In this document: piece after piece, positions 55,367 to 64,000 of the stretch
Numbering within the stretch: the stretch's first letter is position 1
Layout: every line of letters begins with the position of its first letter
NCBI GenBank assembly: GCA_930367215.1
Contig: OV884059.1
Coordinates: 53,600,957-53,664,956, forward strand
Origin: Pollenia angustigena
Lineage: Eukaryota > Arthropoda > Insecta > Diptera > Polleniidae
Length of the DNA stretch: 64,000 nt
Reading direction: 5' to 3'
Program-made: the position numbers and the translations under genes
The notes under the pieces: generated by a model
Told to the model about the DNA's origin: nothing
Databases searched by the model: none
What the model saw: the letters and a program-made list of their open reading frames with translations, nothing else

Positions 55367-57509
55367 GAAAAAGAAATAAATAAATAAAACAAATGAAATT
55401 ATTTTTAAAAAGAAAGAGAATATTTTTTTTATTTAAATACGTATTGTGAGTTTTAACTTAATAATTATTATATTGATAAATATATATTAATTTTTTATAG
55501 GATTATATTCGTTTACATTGATTTCCAGAAATTTAATTTTTATTAAAGTCCATCCACTATCACGTTCCTGAAACTCGCTCATTTTCCTTATAACGTTGTT
55601 CAATTTCCTCAATTGTGAGGGTTGAACTCAAAATAATCATTTTTGTTTGATGAGACTTTAGGTTTATAGTATATGAATCATCTTCCTCTTTGACAAGCAT
55701 ATACTCACAAAATAATTCAAAATTTAATTTTATATTTAGATGTTTTTCTGTTGAATCTTTAATAGCACTCTTCCTTTTATGGTTAATAGTCCTTAAATGA
55801 TAATGCCATTTTTGTTTTAAAATATGCTCCTTACATGTATTGCAGTAATTATAAGATTCCCCCGCATTCTGTATATGCACTCTTGAGTTTGTATGTGTAA
55901 GAAGTTCTTTACGAGAAGCAAATTGTAAATTACAAGTTGTACACTTCAATGCTGAGGACGGACTATCATGTAATAGTCTGATATGCCTCGCTAAACTTCT
56001 GTTTTGTGTAAACACTTTTTTACGATAATTGCACACAAAAGAAGGCATTTTTATTTTAGGATTGAATTTTTTTTTTTTTTATTTAATTAAAAATTAAATG
56101 TTCACGGTTTGATTTTCAAACAAGATTGATTTCGATTGAGAAATATCAGCGGTATTTATACAAAAAATTTTTCACAATTAATCATATTTTTGGTACAGTC
56201 CCGTCATATTTCATTAGTTAAAAAATTTATAAATAAAGGGCGGGGCTTATTTTAGTAGAATTAAAGAATTTCGGAAAACCAAACATTCTTAGTTTTTGTT
56301 TTCAGTTTGACTTGTCACAGCTGCGTCAGCTCTATTCATGTATATTCTAAGTTGCTAATGTTTTTGTTGTTGTTATATATAAGGAGGAGTAGAGTACGAT
56401 AACGAAAATTATTAAGGATCTATAAGTAAAACCAAGAAGCTACTTTCTACTTTTTGTAATATAATTCTGATTATTTATGTAAACATAGCTAATGTGCAGC
56501 TGGTTGCTGTTGATACAAAAAAAAGTGGATGGAATTCTACTTTTCACATGAATAATCGTTATCAATCATGCACACACACACATACACACACACACACAAC
56601 CGATCAATAGTGGCTTAGATCCTTAGTCTGCTATAGTAAAACAGACCAGAGTCTCTGGTGATAATCAAATATGCAACCCTTATACTGAGATTAGCTCACT
56701 ATCCCACAAGCCTACCGAGGTATGTATATAAAAAGTCACTAGAAAACCTATGCAACAAAGTCATTAACTATTCTAAACACACACACAAGTAAAATTATCA
56801 TCCCTCACAAAATTTTAAAATCTTCAAGACACGTACACGAAGAAATTTAACACCTGCTACTAAATAAATAAAAAAAAAAATTTTCCACAAAATCTTATGC
56901 ACAAGTAAAATTATCATCCCTCACAAAATTTTTAAAATCTTCAAGACACGTACACGAAGAAATTATACAATTACCAAAAATATCACACCTCCTAAATAAA
57001 CAACTTTCTTTACACGTCATTTCCCTTTCACACTCATATTCGTATTTGCATCTAAACAGTATTTTTAAAAATTTGTAGCGTTTTATTATTTTTCCATAAT
57101 AATAGTACTGAAAAAAGCGCTAAAATGCAATAATAAAAACTTGGCAATTCTGCCAGTATTCTTCTCACTTTTGTATGGAAAAAGTAGGTAGAAAGCCGAT
57201 GCAGCGTAATCAAAATAGATAACCTTCAAACCATTTGCCTATTATATATATATATATATATATATATAACAACTAAAAATCCTAAATTAATATTCAAGTC
57301 GACGCTAAAATCCCGTCAAAATACCCATTTTGTTGGTATTTTGCTTTCCCGGTTTTTTAATTCCTATTCCTATAATAAATATTTTAAGCGTTTTTTATTA
57401 AAAAAAAAAACTAAAATGGCCAATATAATAAAAACTTGGCAACACTTACACCATGCACCCAACGTTTGTATGAAAAATGCGCGCTAGGATCCCTCTAAAC
57501 ACACTACTC
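54185..57509. repeat. Giant inverted repeat, outer right arm
   Basis: Reverse complement of 17017-20266 plus the first bases of 43714 onward. It ends with GGATCCCTCTAAACACACTA at 57489-57508, the mirror of the left outer end. It contains the second zinc-finger gene copy, the (CA)n tract and an unpaired stretch near 57060-57400 with a (TA)n run at about 57243-57268 and a repeated AATAAAAACTTGGCAA block. No target duplication flanks the pair of arms. Confidence 0.85.
55560..56048 (-). pseudogene. Zinc-finger gene fragment, right-arm copy
   Basis: The frame has 162 codons with ATG at 56048. It shows three C2H2-type fingers: C6-x2-R9-x12-H22-x4-H27 (second Cys changed to Arg), C36-x2-C39-x12-H52-x5-H58, and C69-x2-C72-x11-H84-x5-H90. 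Compared with the left copy it keeps the correct N-terminal frame. It lacks about 45 codons after KRKSA and has a deletion of about 22 bp before the FQERDSGW region, so that motif is lost to a frameshift. The two arms are thus broken in different ways and the ancestral gene was longer. Function is not proven; see the left copy for the polymerase-like suggestion. Confidence 0.55.
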
Positions 57510-57535
57510 ACGTAGAAAAAAAATATGGTTGGAGG

Positions 57536-58448
57536 CAGGGCTGTCAGATATGGCGATTTCTCGCCAAACGTGACGTTTTTGAAACGTGTTTGGCGATGGG
57601 ATTTTCCATTAACTTGGCTATTTTTACCATTTATATTATTTCGGAGATTTTGTTTAACAGCTTGTCATTTTTTGTTATCATTACTAACCCTGCGGCCACA
57701 CGTTCAAGTTGTTCTTGATAGTCTTTTACATATACTGCTTGTCAAAATTTACATAAATTGAAGGCTGTGACGTAGGCTGCACTCAATTTGTAAGCAATTT
57801 ACTTCCAAGATGTCAACAACAACAGAGACAAACTTGTACTCAGCTGTTAAATTGAAAGTAAATTGCCAAACAAATGGAAAGGTGAAATTGTCAATTCACA
57901 ATTCAATTTAAAAAGTGTGAGTGAAAAAACTGAGAGTGTATTGCAAATTGAAAGGAATTGAAAGGCAAAACTTGATCGTGTGACCACCAAGTAACACAAA
58001 AGAACTTGTAACTTTTTTTCACATAAGTTTTGTTTTGTTATCATATTAAGTGAATTTTATAATTCAGTCACTATTTAATTCAAATATGTAGTATGTATGC
58101 AGGTCAAAACTCCAGTAGTGAAATCGATGAGGCTGAAGTGTACGATCTTATAGACTTGTGTACTTAATTAAAGTATTGCCTGAATACATATATATGATCT
58201 CCATTTTATGTTATTTAGAAAAAAATTACAGAAACAACACAAAATTTACTTTCGGCGACTTTTTTGTATTTTTCTCAGTTTTTGGCGATTTTTGACTGAA
58301 ATATTATACTAGCGTTTTTTGTGTGCAAAATTTAATTAATAAAAAAAAAAAAAATTTATAAAAACTGAACAAAATTGACGTTTGGCGATTTTTGGCGATT
58401 TCTGACATCCGGTTTGGCGATGGAGCTAAAAAAAATCTGACAACCCTG
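57536..58448. mobile_element. Non-autonomous hAT element (913 bp)
   Basis: The ends CAGGGCTGTCAGAT and, reversed, CAGGGTTGTCAGAT are classic hAT inverted repeats. GTTGGAGG is duplicated at 57528-57535 and 58449-58456. Subterminal TGGCGATTT motifs recur at both ends. No transposase. A region at about 57690-57995 with ends GGCCACACGTTCAAGTT and the near-complement AACTTGATCGTGTGACCACC may be a second nested element. The 78-codon frame crossing the left end is not a gene. Confidence 0.88.
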
Positions 58449-58456
58449 GTTGGAGG

Positions 58457-58559
58457 CAGCCATATTCTAAGAGCAACATACTATGGTTGGATTTTTAACA
58501 ATACTTAAGTTTGTAGGTAACCATTTTATAGTTAAATGTGATCATAATATGGTTAAAAT
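58457..58559. other. Unique AT-rich spacer before the satellite
   Basis: About 100 bp with no recognisable feature; it starts CAGCCATATTCTAAGAGC and grades into the first satellite unit at about 58560. Confidence 0.5.
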
Positions 58560-61500
58560 TAATTATTAAATTTAGCTATAAATCGCTGAAAACCACCCTT
58601 TTTGAAATAAAATTATTGAAATATTATAAAACAAACAAGCAAAAATAGCTACATTTTAAAAATAATTGGTAAATTTAGCTATAAATCGCTGAAAACCACC
58701 CTTTTTGAAATAAAATTATTGAAATATTATAAAACAAACAAGCAAAAATAGCTAATTTTTTAAAATAATTGGTAAATTTAGCTATAAATCGTTAAAAACC
58801 ACCCTTTTTGAAATAAAATTATTGAAATATTATAAAACAAACAAGCAAAAATAGCTAAATTTTTTAAATAATTGGTAAATTTAGCTATAAATCGCTGAAA
58901 ACCACCCTTTTTGAAATAAAATTATTGAAATATTATAAAACAAACAAGCAAAAATAGCTAATTTTTTAAAATAATTGGTAAATTTAGCTATAAATCGCTG
59001 AAAACCACCCTTTTTGAAATAAAATTATTGAAATATTATAAAACAAACAAGCAAAAATAGCTAAATTTTTAAAATAATTGGTAAATTTAGCTATAAATCG
59101 CTGAAAACCACCCTTTTTGAAATAAAATTATTGAAATATTATAAAACAAACAAGTAAAAATAGCTAAATTTTTTTAATAATAGGTAAATTTGGCTATAAA
59201 TCGCTGAAAACCACCCTTTTTGAAATAAAATTATTGAAATATTATAAAACAAACAAGCAAAAATAGCTAAATTTTTTAAATAATTGGTAAATTTAGCTAT
59301 AAATCGTTAAAAACCACCCTTTTTGAAATAAAAATATTGAAATATTATAAAACAAACAAGCAAAAATAGCTAAATTTTTAAAATAATTATTAAATTTAGC
59401 TATAAATCGCTGAAAACCACCCTTTTTGAAATAAAATTATTGAAATATTATAAAACAAATAAGCAAAAATAGCTAAATTTTTAAAATAATTGGTAAATTT
59501 AGCTATAAATCGCTGAAAACCACCCTTTTTGAAATAAAATTATTGAAATATTATAAAACAAACAAGCAAAAATAGCTAATTTTTTAAAATAATTGGTAAA
59601 TTTAGCTATAAATCGTTAAAAACCACCCTTTTTGAAATAAAATTATTGAAATATTATAAAACAAACAAGCAAAAATAGCTAAATTTTTTAAATAATTGGT
59701 AAATTTAGCTATAAATCGCTGAAAACCACCCTTTTTGAAATAAAATTATTGAAATATTATAAAACAAACAAGCAAAAATAGCTAATTTTTTAAAATAATT
59801 GGTAAATTTAGCTATAAATCGTTAAAAACCCCCCTTTTTGAAATAAAATTATTGAAATATTATAAAACAAACAAGCAAAAATAGCTAAATTTTTTAAATA
59901 ATTGGTAAATTTAGCTATAAATCGCTGAAAACCACCCTTTTTGAAATAAAATTATTGAAATATTATAAAACAAACAAGCAAAAATAGCTAATTTTTTAAA
60001 ATAATTGGTAAATTTAGCTATAAATCGTTAAAAACCACCCTTTTTGAAATAAAATTATTGAAATATTATAAAACAAACAAGTAAAAATAGCTAAATTTTT
60101 TTAATAATAGGTAAATTTAGCTATAAATCGCTGAAAACCACCCTTTTTGAAATAAAATTATTGAAATATTAAAAACCAAACAAGTAAAAATAGCTAAATT
60201 TTTTTTAATAATTGGTAAATTTAGCTATAATTCGTTAAAAACCACCCTTTTTGAAATAAAAATATTGAAATATTATAAAACAAACAAGCAAAAATAGCTA
60301 AATTTTTAAAATAATTGGTAAATTTAGCTATAAATCGCTGAAAACCACCCTTTTTGAAATAAAATTATTGAAATATTAAAAACCAAACACGTAAAATTAG
60401 CTAAATTTTTTTTAATAATTGGTAAATTTAGCTATAATTCGTTAAAAACCACCCTTTTTGAAATAAAAATATTGAAATATTATAAAACAAACAAGCAAAC
60501 ATAGCTAAATTTTTTAAATAATTGGTAAATTTAGCTATAAATCGCTGAAAACCACCCTTTTTGAAATAAAATTATTGAAATATTAAAAACCAAACAAGTA
60601 AAAATAGCTAATTTTTTTTTAATAATTGGTAAATTTAGCTATAATTCGTTAAAAACCACCCTTTTTGAAATAAAAATATTGAAATATTATAAAACAAACA
60701 AGCAAAAATAGCTAAATTTTTTAAATAATTGGTAAATTTAGCTATAATTCGTTAAAATCCACCCTTTTTGAAATAAAAATATTGAAATATTATAAAACAA
60801 ACAAGCAAAAATAGCTAAATTTTTAAAATAATTGGTAAATTTAGCTATAAATCGCTGAAAACCACCCTTTTTGAAATAAAATTATTGAAATATTATAAAA
60901 CAAACAAGCAAAAATAGCTAAACTTTTTAAATAATTGGTAAATTTAGCTATAAATCGCTGAAAACCACCCTTTTTGAAATAAAATTATTGAAATATTATA
61001 AAACAAACAAGCAAAAATAGCTAAACTTTTTAAATAATTGGTAAATTTAGCTATAAATCGTTAAAAACCACCCGTTTTGAAATAAAATTATTGAAATATT
61101 ATAAAACAAACAAGCAAAAATAGCTAATTTTTTAAAATAATTGGTAAATTTAGCTATAAATCGTTAAAAACCACCCTTTTTGAAATAAAATTATTGAAAT
61201 ATTATAAAACAAACAAGCAAAAATAGCTACATTTTTTAAATAATTGGTAAATTTAGCTATAAATCGCTGAAAACCACCCTTTTTGAAATAAAATTATTGA
61301 AATATTATAAAACAAACAAGCAAAAATAGCTAATTTTTTAAAATAATTGGTAAATTTAGCTATAAATCGTTAAAAACCACCCTTTTTGAAATAAAATTAT
61401 TGAAATATTATAAAACAAACAAGTAAAAATAGCTAAATTTTTTTAATAATAGGTAAATTTAGCTATAAATCGCTGAAAACCACCCTTTTTGAAATAAAAT

Positions 61501-62270
61501 TATTGAAATATTATAAAACAAACAAGTAAAAATAGCTAAATTTTTTTAATAATAGGTAAATTTAGCTATAAATCGCTGAAAACCACCCTTTTTGAAATAA
61601 AATTATTAAAATATTTAAAACCAAACAAGTAAAAATAGCTAAATTTTTTTAATAATAGGTAAATTTGGCTATAAATCGCTGAAAACCACCCTTTTTGAAA
61701 TAAAATTATTGAAATATTATAAAACAAACAAGCAAAAATAGCTACATTTTTTTAATAATAGGTAAATTTAGCTAAAAATCGCTGAAAAACACCACCCTTT
61801 TTGAAATAAAAATATTGAAATATTATAAAACAAACAAGCTAAAATAGCTAAATTTTTTAAATAATAGGTAAATTTAGCTATAAATCTTTAAAAACCACCC
61901 TTTTTGAAATAAAATTATTGGAATATTATAAAACAAACAAGCAAAAATAGCTAAATTTTTTTAAATAATAGGTAAATTTAGCCATGAATCGCTGAAAACC
62001 ACCCTTTTTGAAATAAAATTATTGGAATATTATAAAACAAACAAGCAAAAATAGCTAAATTTTTTAAATAAAAGTTAAATTTAGCTATAAATCTCTAAAA
62101 ACCACCCTTTTTGAAATAAAATTATTGAAATATTATAAAACAAAGACAATTAAAATAGCAAAATTTTTTAAATAATAAGTTAATTAAGCTATAAATTGCT
62201 AAAAACCATATTTTTCAAATAAAATTATTTATTCCAGTAAAATTTTATTAAAAATCGCTGGATTTGACGA
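58560..62270. repeat. 103-bp satellite, about 36 units
   Basis: TTTAGCTATAAATCG recurs at 58571, 58674, 58777, 58880 and so on, a 103-bp period, to about 62200. Each unit contains AACCACCCTTTTTGAAATAA and AACAAACAAGCAAAAATAGC. Units come as a CGCTGAAAACC type and a CGTTAAAAACC type. The last four or five units are progressively diverged (ATAAATTGCTAAAAACC near 62192), the usual pattern at an array edge. No coding capacity. Confidence 0.95.
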
Positions 62271-63270
62271 GAAAATAGCTAAATTAGCAGCATTGTAGAA
62301 AGAAACACACAGAGTTGCATATTACCAGCGCTACTATTTGTCATGTTATTTTTTTTTTATAAGTATTTTTAGACGTAAAAATTTTTAAAATTTTTATTAA
62401 GATTTTCATATATAATAATAAACTAAAATTTGCAGTATATTAGATGAAAGGATGCAATCTTAGATAGTATCTGTCCTTTATTACTGTTAAGTTGTTTAAT
62501 TTTGTTTACTCCATATATACGTCATACTTTAAAGATCCCAATTACTTATATTCTTTTAGGTGCTTAAGTATCTAAAGATGATGAAATCGATTTTATATAT
62601 ATTCATATATATATATATATTCAATAAGAAATTTTGGTTCTAACAATTTTTTTATTATATTTTATATAATATACCCTTCACCTCGAAAACCAATTAGAAT
62701 TTTGTTTTCTTGTCTTCGCCATAATCTTAGCTATAAACTAGGAGAAGGAAAGCTTTAAAAAAAATGGCCCTGAAAAACTGTAGTTAGTGCATTAAAATTG
62801 CTAAAATATAAAATTTTTATAAATATTTCACAATTTTTGGTCAATTGTCCAAATATTTAAGGATATCGACTTCAAACTCTTTCTCGTGTGGAATTTCTCG
62901 AAGCACTTATCGCAACCAACGAAACCCTTTTGCGTTTTGCTAGTTTTTGTGTTTTTTTCTCATGTCAAAATCTCGGCTAGAAATTATTTTTGCTACAATT
63001 GTAGCCTACAGAATATAAGGAGAAAAAAGTAGAACAAAATAATCCGAAAAATTGCATCTAATGCCTCAAAAATGCTAAAATGTAGAAAAATTTTAATTTA
63101 TATATTTTTTTGCACCATTTTTGGCCTGTAGCTGCCACACGGTAATCTTCAGAAAAAATAGTCTCTAATGCATAATTCCTCATATATCATTCCTAGAAAA
63201 TGCATTTTTTCACATTTTTCAGTTGTATTTTTTATCGGAAATTCGTAAAATTTATGAAAAACATATGTTG
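62271..63270. other. AT-rich region with faint diverged repeats
   Basis: No ORF, RNA gene or element end found. Two blocks about 275 bp apart look related: CTGAAAAACTGTAGTTAGTG near 62772 and CCGAAAAATTGCATCTAATG near 63048, each followed by a TGCTAAAATRTA block. A third weak block is near 63150. There is a (TA)n-rich run at 62595-62622. Confidence 0.5.
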
Positions 63271-64000
63271 CAAACAAACAAATAAGCAAATAAACAAATA
63301 AGCAGATAAACAAATCAACAAATAAACAAATAAGCAAATAAACAAAAAAACAAACAAGCAAATAAACAAATAAACAAACTAACAAAAAAACAAATAAACA
63401 GATAAACAACTAAGCAAATAAACAAATAAACAAATAAGCAAATTAACAAATAAACAAATTAACAAATCAACAAATAAACCAATTAACAAATACACAAACA
63501 AACGAATAAACAAATTAAAAAATAAGCAAATAAACAAATTAACAAATAAACAAATAAACGAATTAACAAATAAACAATTTAAAAAATTAACAAATAAACA
63601 AAAAAGCAAATTAACAAATAAACGAACAAACGAATAAACAAATTAACAAACAAACAAATTAACAAATTAACAAATAAACGAACAAACAAATTAACAAATA
63701 AAAAAATAAACAAATAAGCAAATTAACAAATTACTTAATAAACAAATACCCAAATAATCAAATTAACAAATTTAAAAATAAACAAATTAACAAATAAACA
63801 AATTAACAAATAAACAAATACCCAAATACCCAAATAAACAAATTAACAAATACACAAATAAACAAATACCCAAATAAACAAATAAACCAATAAACAAAAA
63901 AACATATAAACAAACAAACAGATAAACAAATTAACAAATAAACAAATAAACAAATTAACCAATTTACAAATAAACGAACAAACTAATAAACAAATAAACA
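63271..64000. repeat. AAAC/AAAT simple-sequence repeat, continuing past the window
   Basis: Over 700 bp of 4-bp steps, mainly ACAAATAA, ACAAATTA and GCAAATAA, running off the right edge. The bottom-strand frames rich in Phe, Leu, Val and Cys (CLFVYLLICLF-like) are translations of the simple repeat and not membrane proteins. Confidence 0.95.

Noticed and set aside
17017..57509. Complete Polinton/Maverick element
   Set aside because: No integrase, ATPase, protease, capsid or polymerase domain is present between the arms once the nested elements are removed, and no 6-bp target duplication flanks the ends. Only a possible gene fragment remains.
63149..63609. Bottom-strand frames encoding Leu/Phe/Cys/Val-rich membrane-like proteins
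   Set aside because: They are translations of the AAAC/AAAT simple repeat; any shift keeps a similar pattern, and there is no start context or conserved motif.
1..64000. tRNA, rRNA or other structural RNA genes
   Set aside because: Only tRNA-complementary primer sites of retroelements were seen; no cloverleaf with A and B boxes and no rRNA-like block was recognised.

Overview
This window is AT-rich nuclear DNA from an insect, most likely a brachyceran fly. No ordinary host gene could be supported. The evidence for a fly is the set of transposable elements (a BEL/Pao element, a Ty3 element with very long LTRs and a tRNA-Lys primer site, PIF/Harbinger, hAT and Helitron elements, foldback repeats), introns of 52 and 63 bp, and an abundant dispersed repeat carrying the GACGGACGGACA and TTTATAGGGTC blocks I associate with flies. 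The species cannot be named from this. Almost every base belongs to a repeat, and the interest lies in how the repeats are nested.

Layout. (1) 1-8419 and 13834-15498: a tandem array with a unit of about 2.87 kb (three copies) that contains foldback elements. A BEL/Pao retrotransposon (8420-13833, 5-bp target duplication ATACC) sits in the third copy. The BEL element has lost gag, protease and most of its reverse transcriptase but keeps an 870-codon open frame with RNase H and integrase. Its env-like tail is split by a 1.0-kb foldback element with an 8-bp target duplication. (2) 15499-16982: a decayed LTR retrotransposon leader with a tRNA-Lys-type primer site and a 37-codon gag start. (3) 17017-57509: one giant inverted repeat centred near 45450. 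Its arms were about 4 kb each before later insertions, and each carries a copy of a three-zinc-finger gene fragment, broken differently in the two arms. The left arm was interrupted by a Ty3 retrotransposon that then became a tandem LTR-internal-LTR-internal-LTR array (20267-43709, single TSD TGGT). The second and third LTRs carry the same PIF/Harbinger insertion. The right arm was interrupted by a Helitron with a central minisatellite (46122-49605), and a 4.46-kb piece of that arm was then tandemly duplicated. (4) 57536-58448: a non-autonomous hAT element with an 8-bp TSD. (5) 58560-62270: a satellite of 103-bp units (about 36 copies) with a partly alternating two-variant order. (6) 62271-63270: AT-rich sequence with faint diverged repeats. 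(7) 63271-64000: an A/C/T-rich 4/8-bp simple repeat running off the window.

The genes do not form a cellular pathway. They are the replication genes of mobile elements, nearly all broken: Ty3 gag with two frame changes (an A13 run, then a well-placed GGGAAAC slippery site into pol), Ty3 pol with an integrase core deletion in both copies, PIF transposase with frameshifts plus its intron-containing Myb/SANT-like partner gene, and BEL RNase H-integrase. Because the same window contains both filled and unfilled copies of several sites, the order of events can be read directly. The palindrome existed before the Ty3 and Helitron insertions. The Ty3 element decayed and one LTR received PIF, and only then did the Ty3 unit duplicate.
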